A DNA stretch of 64,000 bases from Mesostigma viride (GCA_009746045.1 RPFO01000027.1:2650733-2714732); one strand, 5' to 3'. Shown: positions 34,201 to 47,076, numbered from the stretch's first letter. Numbers and translations: made by a program. Notes: generated by a model from the letters alone, not told the origin.

Positions 34201-37200
34201 ATGCCCAGATACTCCGTACGATTCCCTGCGCAGTTCCCTAGGTCTTATCCCCCCGAGTGCCTCCCATTCTTTCGTACGCCGCACCTGCTTGGTGCCCATC
34301 TGTGCATCATGCGTCATGTGGCCCACGGCTTGCTCCGCTGCGTGAGGAATGGGCTTGCTCCTGGCCGTCGGCTGAACGGTTGCAGGGAGCAGCAGCAGCT
34401 CAAGGCGCTGCTGAAGACCAGCGACGACGTGCCGTGGCTTGCGTCGCTGCATGCGGCACGTGGCAGCGCCGGTACGCATGAAGAGCGTCACACGGTAGCG
34501 CGTCATACTCTAGCGGCTACCCCCCTAGCGGCTACCCCCACCTAGACAGGCCCATAGCTTAAATAAACGGAGACGTGGAGTGGCATGGGTCCTTGACCAC
34601 GCCAAGGGTTTGGCAATCGCAGTGGGTGCTCCGCAAATATTACATCCGTTTAACCCACAATCCACAATGGACCATCGATGATGGATCACTGATTGTTGAT
34701 CATCGATGAGTGATAATTGATTATTGATCGTTGATGATTGGTCGTTGATCCGCTGGGCGCTGGTTGAGTTGTCTTCGCCAGAGCGGCGTGCCGCCATGTG
34801 TGCCCGTCCTGCCATCCCAGGTGGTCACTTTACAGGGGGTTTTCAAGGGACTGATGCCGGCACTTTGCAGGAAAAAGATGGCGGTATACTGACTGGTCCG
34901 GCGAAGGGGCTTCCACTTCACCGAGTTATTCTTCAGCGCAACACTGTTCCCTTAACACGTTGAGGACCACGGACCGAACCACTTAGAGGACCACTAAGAA
35001 CCAATAAGAGGACCGCACCGAACCACTAAGAGGACCACTAAGAACCAATAAGAGGATCACTAAAAGAACCGCTAAAAGAATCTCCATCCATTTCATCGGG
35101 CCTACTACCCTGCTGTGTGACAGGCTTGCCCCCGCGATTACCGTGGTACAGGAAAAGGCAGGGTAGGGCCTGCTGGCATGTCCCACACTTGTGCTGGCAT
35201 GTCCCACACTTGTGCTGGCATATCCCACTATTGTGCTGGCGACGGGCCAGATGCGGTGTCTCTGCTGGCAGCTGCATCCTCTGGTGTCCGCGGCGGTGAG
35301 TGGTGATCAACCTGGTCTCTGGTGCTTGGGTGCCCTGCCGTCCGCGCAATGTCCCCATCACACGCTCCTATGTGCTTGTCTATGGGTTGCCTACCTGTTT
35401 ACTGTACTGACCTTGCCGAAGGCATGCGCACCGGTGGCCTGTGTTGCTTGTACTGACCTTGCCGAAGGCATGCGCACCTGTGGCCTGTGTTGCTTGTACT
35501 GACCTTGCCGAAGGCATGCGCACCTGTGGCCTGCATGTCTCTTGCGTGCCTCGGCCATCCAGCGCGTGATGGGGAACCGGTCCCCCTAGACACTGGCCCC
35601 ACCCCGGCCGGCTCGTGCGAGCAACTTCGGCTCGTAGGGGGGCTGGACATCAGCTTCGCGGTGACCACCGATGCGCCTGCGTGGCCCGATCAGGGGGACC
35701 CAGACCAGGGGGGCAGTTGCGGTCATGCGACCAACGGAATGGTTCAGGGGGCCAGCGGTGTTGCCACACAACGCCACAACCAGGGTGCCAGCGGTGGTGA
35801 TGGTCCCAGCCATGGCTCTCACAGCAGCAGCCATGAGGGTGCCAGCCATGGGGACACGCCAGGTGGCGAGCAGGTGGCCAGCGGCGGGCACCCACCGGCC
35901 ACGGTTGCGTGTGCAGCATTAGCAGTGCTCTCGTACCCTGGTCTGCAGCTGCTGCATGTGGTCACCCGGCAGCTGCCCATCACTGTGCCCTACCTGCCAG
36001 GCTTCCTCGCGTTCCGGGAGGTGTGTGCGGTCACGACACGAGGGCCGATGGACGGGGGTTTGCTTCCGCACAGCCTTGGGGTTGGATGCCATTCGTCTTT
36101 GATGGTCGCATTCCATTTGTCTTTGATGGTGGAATTCCCTTTGTCGTAGGTATCACTCCTGGTTGGCGTGGGTGATGCGTCGGGGTTCATGGTGATGGTC
36201 GACGTGCTGGATGCTGCACCCTGGTCATGGCAGGTGATGTAATCTGTTTGAGCCCTAGTATTGGCCGCGAAATACATCAATGTCTTACTCCTACTGCTTT
36301 TATAGTGCCCAAATTCCGTATTTGCCCCCCCATTTATCCCCCTCTTGGCAGCAGATGCGTGTACTACCTGTGCTACGTGTCCTACCTGTCCCGAAACCTG
36401 GCACTGCCCTCGTTCATCACCAACCCTCGCAAGCGACATCGCCGGGTGACCAGGGAATGCGGTGGTGCCTGCTGGGGTCGCTGGCTGCTCCTTTTGCTAG
36501 GCACTTGGCAACCGCTGGCTGCTCCTATTGCTAGGCACTTGGCACCCGCTGGCTGCTCCTTTTGCTAGGCACTTGGCACCCGCTGGCTGCTCCTTTTGCT
36601 AGGCACTTGGCACCCGCTGGCTGCTCCTTTTGCTAGGCACTTGGCACCCGCTGGCTGCTCTCACAACAGTGGCCGCATCTCGCCCACGTGTCAGTGCGGC
36701 AAGTCCTGGCCGCATGCCATGTGGCTCCCAGGGAAGTAGGCCACAGTATCTGTAGCAATAGGCATGAGCTACACATGGCAATATGCAAGTTAAACAGCCG
36801 ACTAGTGATCCGATAGCAGGCGCACTAGCGGGGTCTAAGTGTATAAAGCTAGGCACCCGGCACCCTCCCATGCCGACTGGGCCACTCCATTTTCATTTTA
36901 AACGCGTTGCATGGCACCCGAAACGCCTGCTGGCTCCGTTTCCCGCCGACAAGTTATGGTCACCGCCGGCAAACATCCATCACCGTTGTCCAATCCCATG
37001 GCATCCCTCGTACTTGTCTCCCGCAGGCCCCCGCGGCGCTGGCCCTGTTGCAGCAGCTGCGGAACGATCGGCCGGACCTCTTCCCGCAGGTGGTCTTTGT
37101 CGACGGCAACGGCATGCTGCACCCGAAAGGTGGGCTATGGCATGATGCAGCCAACAGGCATGATGCGCCCGATAGATGGGCTGCTGGCAGTGATAGCCCA

Positions 37201-40200
37201 ACCAAACTATTCATACTCTCGGCATGGCACGAACTCCTCCCCTCCCCTACCCTCATTCCCACGTTTTTGGAACTATTTCCTCCATCTGTTGAAAAGCTTG
37301 CCGCGCAACCATCGTCTTGATCCCGTTTTATCCCCTTTCCCCTTGCCTCTTGGCCCGCGCTCCCTCCCCTCCCCCTCCCCCTCCCCCTCCCCCTCCCCTC
37401 CCCTCCCCTCCCTCCCCCTCCCCTCCCCTCCCCCTCCCCCTCCTCCCTCCCCCTCCCCCCCCTCCCTCCCCCCCTCCCCTCCCCCTCCCCCTCCCCTCCC
37501 CTCCCCCTCCCCCTCCCCCTCCCCTCCCCCTCCCCCCCTCCCCCTCCCCCTCCCCTCCCCTCCCCTCCCCCTCCCCCCCCTCCCCTCCCCCTCCCCCTCC
37601 CCCCCCCTCCCCCTCCCCCCCCCTCCCCTCCCCCTCCCCCTCCCCCTCCCCTCCCCCCCTCCCCCCCCCTCCCCTCCCCCTCCCCCTCCCCCTCCCCGCT
37701 AGAGAACACGCTTTGCCCTGATCCTCTGCTCGCCTGGGAGGCTCCCAGGCACCTGCGTGGACGCACGCTCTTCCCCATCACATGGCTGTCATCCCACCTC
37801 GGATGTGCCCCGTGACCCCTCACATCCCATTCCGCTTGTGGACACTCTCCATGCCCCTGGGCGGTCTTATCTCCCTAGGGTAGGGGATACCAGCCAGATC
37901 CCCCCCCAGGTCTCTCTCTTTACTTATTCAAGTGCATCACGTACTCCAAGGTGTGGGGCCAGTTGATGGTGCGCTGTGGCACCCGCATTGAGGCATGTGG
38001 CTAATTATGCATCAGTTGTAATGGACAAGCGCCTGAAGGCACCCAACAAAGCGCTGTGGCTATGCCAGGGAGGTGCGTGGCCAAGCCATTCATCAATCAT
38101 CGTGCTTCCTTCGCGTGCACATAAGCAGATTTGTGATGATGGCCGCAGGCGGCCTCATCCCAGGACTATGGTAGAGTATCTGGTGCAGGAAACCGTTGCT
38201 GCGCTTGAGATGCGTTCAGGAAGGAAATGTGCTATGCTTGTGTGAATTCAATGGTCCACACGCCGCCATTGACGTGCTCTTGCTGACCAGCTGAGAAAGC
38301 AGTTGTCAAGCCGTGGCCTCCCTTCCGTCATCGTGGCCCCATTCACCCTGGCGGCAGACTGGGCATTCTGTGGCCAGCAACAGGGGGGACCACAATCGCA
38401 CAGAAGGGGGCCTCGTTACATGGCCGCTTCCTAGGTGCTGCGGCTCCCATGTTCTCCCACCCCGTGTGCATGTTTGTGCGGCATGCTGGCATCCCCGGGG
38501 GGTCGTTGAGGCATCCACCGCATCATCACTTGGTTGGTCGCCTGGCATGTCGCAAGCTTTTCACTGGTTGTTGATTACTGGTGAAGCCACCTCACTGGTT
38601 ACTGGCGCCTGCCTCCCATGGCGCCACCCCATTCCTTGTAAACCAGCCCCTACCCCTACTGAAAGCCACCCATTTCTTGCAACCGCCGTGGGCTTGCGTG
38701 CGACCATCCTTGACGAATGACGGCCCCTGGCTTGCGTGCGGCAGGGTTCGGCTCCGCTTGCCACATCGGCGTGCTGGCAGACGTCCCCACTATTGGCATC
38801 GGGAAAAAGGTGCGTTGCTGCTGCCGCTGTGGATCCATGTGCATGATCACGGGGTGGGCACCTTGCATGATCATGGGGTGGGCACCTTGCATGATCATGG
38901 GGTGGGCACCTTGCATGATCATGGGGTGGGCACCTTGCATGATCATGGGGTGCGCACCTTGCATGATCACGGGGTGGGCACCTTGCATGATCACGGGGTG
39001 GGCACCTTGCATGATCATGGGGTGGGCACCTTGCATGATCATGGGGTGGGCACCTTGCATGATCATGGGGTGGGCACCTTGCATGATCATGGGGTGGGCA
39101 CCTTGCATGATCATGGGGTGGGCACCTTGCATGATCACGGGGTGGGCACCTTGCATGATCATGGGGTGGGCACCTTGCATGATCATGGGGTGGGCACCTT
39201 GCATGATCACGGGGTGGGCACCTTGCATGATCATGGGGTGGGCACCTTGCATGATCATGGGGTGGGCACCTCGCATGATCACGGGCACCGTGCATGATCA
39301 TGGGGTGGGCACCTTGCATGATCATGGGGTGCGCACCTTGCATGATCATGGGGTGGGCACCTTGCATGATCACGGGGTGGGCACCTTGCATGATCATGGG
39401 GTGGGCACCTTGCATGATCATGGGGTGGGCACCTTGCATGATCACGGGGTGGGCACCTTGCATGATCATGGGGTGGGCACCTTGCATGATCACGGGGTGG
39501 GCACCTTGCGTGATCATGGGGTGGGCACCTCGCATGATCACGGGGTGGGCACCTTGCATGATCACGGGGTGGGCACCGTGCATGATCATGGGGTGGGCAC
39601 CTTGCATGATCACGGGGTGGGCACCTTGCGTGATCATGGGGTGGGCACCTTGCATGATCATGGGGTGGGCACCGTGCATGATCATGGGGTGGGCACCTTG
39701 CATGATCACGGGGTGGGCACCTTGCGTGATCATGGGGTGGGCACCTTGCATGATCATGGGGTGGGCACCTTGCATGATCATGGGGTGGGCACCTTGCATG
39801 ATCATGGGGTGGGCACCTCGCATGATCACGGGGTGGGCACCTTGCATGATCATGGGGTGGGCACCTTGCATGATCACGGGGTGGGCACCGTGCATGATCA
39901 CGGGGTGGGCACCTCGCATGATCATGGGGTGGGCACCTTGCATGATCATGGGGTGGGCACCTTGCATGATCACGGGGTGGGCACCGTGCATGATCATGGG
40001 GTGGGCACCTTGCATGATCATGGGGTGGGCACCTTGCATGATCACGGGGTGGGCACCTTGCATGATCACGGGGTGGGCACCTTGCATGATCATGGGGTGG
40101 GCACCTTGCATGATCACGGGGTGGGCACCTTGCATGATCATGGGGTGGGCACCTTGCATGATCATGGGGTGGGCACCTTGCATGATCACGGGGTGGGCAC

Positions 40201-43200
40201 CTCGCATGATCATGGGGTGGGCATGATCATGGGGTGGGCATGATCATGGGGTGGGCACCTTGCATGATCACGGGGTGGGCACCTTGCATGATCATGGGGT
40301 GGGCACCTTGCATGATCACGGGGTGCGCACCTTGCATGATCATGGGGTGCGCACCTTGCATGATCACGGGGTGCGCACCTTGCATGATCACGGGGTGGGC
40401 ACCTTGCATGATCATGGGGTGCGCACCTTGCATGATCACGGGGTGCGCACCTTGCATGATCACGGGGTGGGCACCTTGCATGATCATGGGGTGCGCACCT
40501 TGCATGATCACGGGGTGGGCACCTTGCATGATCACGGGGTGGGCACCTTGCATGATCATGGGGTGGGCACCTTGCATGATCATGGGGTGGGCACCTTGCA
40601 TGATCATGGGGTGCGCACCTTGCATGATCATGGGGTGCGCACCTTGCATGATCATGGGGTGGGCACCTTGCATGATCATGGGGTGCGCACCTTGCATGAT
40701 CACGGGGTGGGCACCTTGCATGATCACGGGGTGCGCACCTTGCATGATCACGGGGTGGGCACCTTGCATGATCACGGGGTGCGCACCTTGCATGATCATG
40801 GGGTGCGCACCTTGCATGATCACGGGGTGCGCACCTTGCATGATCATGGGGTGGGCACCTTGCATGATCACGGGGTGGGCACCTTGCATGATCATGGGGT
40901 GGGCACCTTGCATGATCATGGGGTGGGCACCTTGCATGATCATGGGGTGGGCACCTTGCATGATCACGGGGTGCGCACCTTGCATGATCATGGGGTGGGC
41001 ACCTTGCATGATCATGGGGTGGGCACCTTGCATGATCATGGGGTGGGCACCTTGCATGATCATGGGGTGGGCACCTTGCATGATCACGGGGTGCGCACCT
41101 TGCATGATCACGGGGTGGGCACCTCGCATGATCATGGGGTGCGCACCTTGCATGATCATGGGGTGGGCACCTTGCATGATCATGGGGTGCGCACCTTGCA
41201 TGATCATGGGGTGGGCACCTTGCATGATCACGGGGTGCGCACCTTGCATGATCACGGGGTGGGCACCTTGCATGATCATGGGGTGGGCACCTTGCATGAT
41301 CATGGGGTGGGCACCTCGCATGATCATGGGGTGGGCACCTTGCATGATCATGGGGTGGGCACCTTGCATGATCACGGGGTGGGCACCTTGCATGATCACG
41401 GGGTGGGCACCTTGCATGATCACGGGGTGCGCACCTCGCATGATCATGGGGTGGGCACCTTGCATGATCATGGGGTGCGCACCTTGCATGATCATGGGGT
41501 GGGCACCTTGCATGATCATGGGGTGCGCACCTTGCATGATCATGGGGTGGGCACCTTGCATGATCACGGGGTGCGCACCTTGCATGATCACGGGGTGGGC
41601 ACCTTGCATGATCATGGGGTGGGCACCTTGCATGATCATGGGGTGGGCACCTTGCATGATCACGGGGTGGGCACCTCGCATGATCACGGGGTGGGCACCT
41701 TGCATGATCACGGGGTGGGCACCTTGCATGATCATGGGGTGGGCACCTTGCATGATCACGGGGTGGGCACCTTGCATGATCACGGGGTGGGCACCTTGCA
41801 TGATCATGGGGTGGGCACCTTGCATGATCACGGGGTGGGCACCTTGCATGATCACAGGGTGGGCACCTTGCATGATCATGGGGTGGGCACCTTGCATGAT
41901 CATGGGGTGGGCACCTTGCATGATCATGGGGTGGGCACCTTGCATGATCATGGGGTGGGCACCTTGCATGATCATGGGGTGGGCACCTTGCATGATCACG
42001 GGGTGGGCACCGTGCATGATCACGGGGTGGGCACCTTGCATGATCATGGGGTGGGCACCTTGCATGATCACGGGGTGGGCACCGTGCATGATCACGGGGT
42101 GGGCACCTTGCATGATCATGGGGTGCGCACCTTGCATGATCACGGGGTGGGCACCTTGCATGATCATGGGGTGGGCACCTTGCATGATCATGGGGTGGGC
42201 ACCTTGCATGATCATGGGGTGGGCACCTTGCATGATCATGGGGTGGGCACCTTGCATGATCACGGGGTGGGCACCTTGCATGATCACGGGGTGCGCACCT
42301 CGCATGATCACGGGGTGGGCACCTTGCATGATCATGGGGTGGGCACCTTGCATGATCACGGGGTGGGCACCTTGCATGATCATGGGGTGCGCACCTTGCA
42401 TGATCACGGGGTGGGCACCTTGCATGATCATGGGGTGGGCACCTTGCATGATCACGGGGTGGGCACCTTGCATGATCACGGGGTGGGCACCTTGCATGAT
42501 CATGGGGTGGGCACCTTGCATGATCATGGGGTGGGCACCTTGCATGATCATGGGGTGGGCACCTTGCATGATCATGGGGTGGGCACCTTGCATGATCACG
42601 GGGTGCGCACCTTGCATGATCACGGGGTGGGCACCTTGCATGATCATGGGGTGGGCACCTTGCATGATCATGGGGTGGGCACCTTGCATGATCATGGGGT
42701 GGGCACCTTGCATGATCACGGGGTGGGCACCTTGCATGATCATGGGGTGGGCACCTTGCATGATCACGGGGTGGGCACCTTGCATGATCACGGGGTGGGC
42801 ACCTTGCATGATCACGGGGTGGGCACCTTGCATGATCACGGGGTGGGCACCTTGCATGATCACGGGGTGGGCACCTTGCATGATCACGGGGTGGGCACCT
42901 TGCATGATCACGGGGTGGGCACCTTGCATGATCACGGGCTGGGCACCTTGCATGATCACGGGGTGCGCACCTTGCATGATCACGGGGTGGGCACCTTGCA
43001 TGATCATGGGGTGCGCACCTTGCATGATCACGGGGTGGGCACCTTGCATGATCACGGGGTGGGCACCTTGCATGATCATGGGGTGCGCACCTTGCATGAT
43101 CACGGGGTGGGCACCTTGCATGATCATGGGGTGGGCACCTTGCATGATCATGGGGTGGGCACCTTGCATGATCACGGGGTGGGCACCTTGCATGATCACG

Positions 43201-46200
43201 GGGTGGGCACCTTGCATGATCACGGGGTGGGCACCTTGCATGATCATGGGGTGGGCACCTTGCATGATCATGGGGTGGGCACCTTGCATGATCACGGGGT
43301 GGGCACCTTGCATGATCATGGGGTGGGCACCTTGGTGTGTCAAGGAGACCTTGGTGTGTGTTTCAACGCTTGTGTTGCCTGCCGGGCTGTGCTTGTTGAT
43401 GGTTGTTGATGGATGTGTGGGCATGGCTTGTCCATTTGTGTTTGTGTGCTGGCAATCCTTCTCCCTCCGACCCCCCTGCGTCCCCCCATGCCCCACGTGC
43501 TTCGGTTCTCTCCTGCCACATGTCGCTCCACGCTACCCTGTAAGTTCATGGATTGCCTTTAAGTTAACGTGCCTCCTCAGTCCTCCCACGTGCCGTCTCC
43601 ATCCAACCCCCCTCGCAGGGTTCTCCCTCGCCCTTCGTCCCCAAAGCTCTCCCTCGTCTCCTTTATTGAACACGCCTCGTGCACTGGACAAGCGTGCGGC
43701 AGCACGCGTCCATAGAACCAAAGCAACGTCAAGCCAACCACGTTTGCAGGGGGTTGCCTTGCAAGGCGGTAGAATTATTGTCCTCATGCTTTTCAAACAC
43801 GGGGGCGAACATGGCAATGATCCTCGCGTGTTTCCCCCCCAGTGCTTCCCCATTTTAAAAAATGGAATAGTGGCCCTCTGCAGTTCTTCCGCATCAATCT
43901 ATACTATATTATGCTCCTTCCCCAGTTCTCCCACGTTTACTTGAACTACTACCTTGTAATTCTAGGTTCATTCCCCGCGTCTTCCACATTAACTTATCAA
44001 CTTATGTCTATGTCCTTACAAAGTTCTTCCACAATAACCCTAAGTGTGTTGGTATGTTCTTTGTGCAGTTGTTCCATGTGGACGGCCTGACCAAGGACAT
44101 TGTGCGGTCGCGCGCCGTGGAGTCCAACCTGGCAGGGGGCGACGCGTTCCCCCTGGTGGGCGATTCAGGGGCCACCTGGGGCATGGTGTGTGTGCGGCGC
44201 TGCAGAAAAAATGGGCAGACATCACCCAGGCATGGTGTGAAGGACTTGATTTTTCTTTTAAATAAAGAGCTACAGGCGCTGTAGAAATTGAAGGGTATTA
44301 AGGGGCGCAGCTTCGGTATGAAGCTCTTTGAAAATTTTTAGAGAAAGGACAAATTACTGCTTTCCATATTGATACAAAAATATCCAGACTTGTAACTACC
44401 GGGATCGCAGTAGACAGCGAGCGGTGGAGGAATAAGAAGAAAAATAATGAATTGGGGAGTGCTAGGAATGCTGTGAATGGACGGTGGTGAGCACCATGAT
44501 GGTGCTCGACAGCAGTGCTGCCCTTCCCCTTTAAAGGGCCTACACACATCGCCCTGGCTCCTTTGTCGGCTTGTGGAGGTATCTGTGGAACGTTGCAACA
44601 AGGTTTGGGTGGGTGGCCAAACCCAAAATGTAAGCTCACCCTCATGACCCCCGCCACCCCCCTTATTGAATGCATGGGTCGGCACCCCCCTTATTGAATG
44701 CATGGGTCGGCACCCCCCTTATTGAATGCATGGGTCGGTGGGAACTGGCAAGTTGGTAGCAGGTGTCAGCATCCATAGCACCCAGAGTTTGGCATCCCTG
44801 CTTCTTTGCCGCAGTGATCATTAGTCCATGATCAGGAATTTTTTATTCTTATTAGCAGTACATGTTAATTGTTGACATTGCCACCATGGCTCTTGTGGGT
44901 GTCTTGTATTGAATTATAACATGACTCCGTGGGGACAGTGCGTGTCTCTTATTAAAGATCTATAACACCCCCGCTCTCATCCTGGAACCCTCCACCTCAC
45001 TCTATGTTCACTATGTCACTCTGTGTTCACACCATGTCAGTCTGTGTCCACTCCATATCTATGTTCACTCCATGTTCACTCTATGCCATTCTATGTTTAC
45101 TCTATGCCATTCTATGTTCACTCTATCTTTGCCATTTTATATCACTCGATGCCGTTCTATGTTCACTTTATGCTACTCTATGTTCACTTTATGCCAATCT
45201 ATGTTCACTCTATGCCGTTCTATGTTCACTTTATGCCAATCTATGTTCACTCTATGCCATTCTATGTTCGCTTTATGCGACTCTTATGTTCACTCTATGC
45301 CATTCTATGTTCACTTTGTGCCACTTTATGTTCACTCTATGCCACTCTGTGTTCACTCTGCATTCACTCGGCTCCCGCGACCCCACCAGGCGCTGCGCAG
45401 CAACGCCGCGTGTTCCCCGGCCAAGCCCCTGTTTGTGTCGGTCGGCCACCGCTTGTCCCTGGCGTCCGCGCTCGCCCTCACGCGTGCATGCTGCAGGCAC
45501 CGCGTGCCGGAGCCCATTCGGCAGGTGGGGGGTGGGCTATGCCAAGTTATGATGTGAGGGCTCGACTTAGTTCCCGAGTCGGTGCGCGGGTGGACGTGTT
45601 TTGTGGAGTTGTGCCCCCCCCCCTTAGTTTACCGGATTGAGGATTCATGCGACGGGCATTATACGTGGACTTGCTGAAGTCATGAGTACGTGCAGTGTGG
45701 GGACGTGAGGCGTGGAAACGTCCGTCCCCAAGGCCATGCGCAGCGCGCGTCGTTGTGGGGGCGTGAGGCGTTCGTTGTGCCGTCCCCAAGGCCATGCGCA
45801 GCGCGTTGTTGTGGGGGCGTGAGGCGTTAGTTGTTCCGTCCCCACCATGCGCAGCGCGCGTCGTTGTGGGGGCGTGAGGCGTTAGTTGCTCCGTCCCCAA
45901 GGCCATGCGCAGCGCGCGTCGTTGTGGGGGCGTGAGGCGTTCGTTGTGCCGTCCCCAAGGCCATGCGCAGCGCGCGTCGTTGTGGGGGCGTGAGGCGTTA
46001 GTTGTCCCCAAGGCCATGCGCAGCGCGCGTCGTTGTGGGGGCGTGAGGCGTTCGTTGTGCCGTCCCCAAGGCCATGCGCAGCGCGCGTCGTTGTGGGGGC
46101 GTGAGGCGTTAGTTGTCCCCAAGGCCATGCGCAGCGCGCGTTGTTGTGGGGGCGTGAGGCGTTCGTTGTGCCGTCCCCAAGGCCATGCGCAGCGCGCGTC

Positions 46201-47076
46201 GTTGTGGGGGCGTGAGGCGTTAGTTGTTCCGTCCCCAAGGCCATGCGCATGCAGGGAGTTTCATCCTGACAGGGAAACCCTCTGTGGTGTCTACTCACAC
46301 AAGTTCCTCGTGGCTCCCCAACATCTGGGATATCAGATTATGGGCAAGAGAATCTGTTCAGAGAAGCCATGAATGGGCAATGCTGTTGTGGACTGTGGCG
46401 ATGGGGATGAGCCAGCATAATCTCTAGCTGCGCAGTGTGACGATGGGGCATCACGGGTTGCCCTATGGCATGCATGGCACCCCCCCCTATCACCGCCCCA
46501 CAAACCATCACCCCTTAGTCCACCACCCCACAGACAGTCAAGCCACAGACCGCCACGGCGTCACCCAACAAACCACTCGTGTACAGACCATCACCCTACA
46601 GACAGTCAAGCCACAGACCGCCACGGCGTCACCCAACAAACCACTCGTGTACAGACCATCACCCTACAGACAGTCAAGCCACAGACCGCCACGGTGTCAC
46701 CCTACAAACCACTACTGTACAGACCATCACCCTACAGACAGTCAAGCCACAGACCGCCACGGTGTCACCCTACAAACCACTCGTGTACAGACCATCACCC
46801 TACAGATCCCGTTTCCCCAGCGGTCGGCTGCGTGGTGGCTGGAATGTGCTGGCTGGCACTTGCCGCTTGGACAACACATCTTGTAGCCTCAGTTTTGCCG
46901 TGGAGTAAGCCAACATGAATCCCCCTTTTCCCCCCTCACTTGGTTGCCCAGAATACCATGCTTGCTTGCCTTCACATCGCGCTCCTGGCCAGGCGGACAT
47001 TTTGTCGCGCGAGTTCATCCGCAAGCTGGGACTGCCGGGTACACATGCGCGAGAGGAAGAAGCCAGCGATGATTGA
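34201..47076 (+). CDS. Endonuclease V
   Basis: Seven exons with agreeing phases: 34201-34471, 35638-36020, 37027-37129, 38745-38809, 44069-44185, 45390-45524, 46993-47076; about 385 residues. Endonuclease V cuts one bond 3' of inosine; eukaryotic forms prefer inosine in RNA. Catalytic acids corresponding to E. coli D35, E89 and D110 are all present: D94 in GLDISF, E218 in the PYLPGFLAFRE wedge region, D244 in VDGNG. Further family blocks are GFGSACHIGVLADVPTIGIG, FHVDGL, GDSGATWG, VSVGHRLSL and RVPEPIRQADI. An Arg-rich N-terminal extension could be a targeting peptide, but an acceptor-like TTGCAG at about 34380 means exon 1 may instead start there. Residues of roughly 105-175 form a Gly/Ser/His-rich insert that reads through without stops and might be an intron. 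It is longer than plant homologues. Confidence 0.93.
35170..35242. repeat. 21-bp tandem repeat, three copies
   Basis: TGTGCTGGCATGTCCCACACT repeats in the first intron of the endonuclease V gene. Confidence 0.85.
35398..35545. repeat. Tandem repeat, three copies of about 53 bp
   Basis: Units share TACTGACCTTGCCGAAGGCA and GCGCACCTGTGGCCTG, just upstream of the second exon of endonuclease V. Confidence 0.9.
36446..36662. repeat. 34-bp minisatellite, about six copies
   Basis: Units of CTGGCTGCTCCTTTTGCTAG plus GCACTTGGCACCCG in the second intron of the endonuclease V gene. Confidence 0.93.
37360..37698. repeat. (CCCCTC)n polypyrimidine tract
   Basis: Strand-asymmetric C/T-only tract of about 340 bp in the intron after exon 37027-37129. 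Such mirror-like tracts can form triplex DNA. Confidence 0.96.
38838..43334. repeat. 24-bp minisatellite array of about 187 copies in an endonuclease V intron
   Basis: The unit is exactly eight codons long, so frames stay open for over 1000 codons on both strands (reading MIMGWAPC or LHDHGVGT); these are not genes. The unit contains CATGATCATG, a 10-bp palindrome. Copies differ at a few fixed sites: CATGG or CACGG, CCTTGC or CCTCGC or CCGTGC, GCATG or GCGTG, GTGGGC or GTGCGC. One unit at about 39290 is shortened, and a partial unit occurs twice at about 40220-40250. Confidence 0.97.
43876..44085 (+). repeat. Degenerate echoes of an acceptor site and exon start
   Basis: CTGCAGTTCTTCC at 43879, CCCAGTTCTCCCACG at 43921 and ACAAAGTTCTTCCACA at 44018 precede the real GTGCAGTTGTTCCATG of exon 44069-44185. 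The similarity is short, so this case is weaker than those in the hydrolase and CNNM genes. Confidence 0.5.
44636..44740. repeat. 28-bp tandem repeat, about three copies
   Basis: Units share TTATTGAATGCATGGGTCGG, in the intron after exon 44069-44185 of endonuclease V. Confidence 0.85.
45003..45370. repeat. Degenerate repeat of about 22 bp
   Basis: Many variants of CTATGCCATTCTATGTTCAC fill the intron up to about 20 bases before the acceptor of exon 45390-45524. Confidence 0.9.
45700..46250. repeat. Minisatellite of 52-58 bp, about nine copies
   Basis: Units share GTCCCCAAGGCCATGCGCAG and GTGGGGGCGTGAGGCGTT. Two length classes alternate in places. It lies in the last intron of endonuclease V. 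Confidence 0.93.
46531..46806. repeat. 68-bp tandem repeat, four copies
   Basis: GACAGTCAAGCCACAGACCG starts at 46533, 46601, 46669 and 46737, an exact 68-bp period, in the last intron of endonuclease V. Confidence 0.96.

Noticed and set aside
38838-43334. CRISPR array
   Set aside because: Units are directly adjacent with no unique spacers, and the context is an intron of a eukaryotic gene.
38561-43944. Open frames of 500-1236 codons on both strands
   Set aside because: They are by-products of a 24-bp repeat, whose length is a multiple of three. The translations are pure octapeptide repeats, and the array lies in an intron between two endonuclease V exons.
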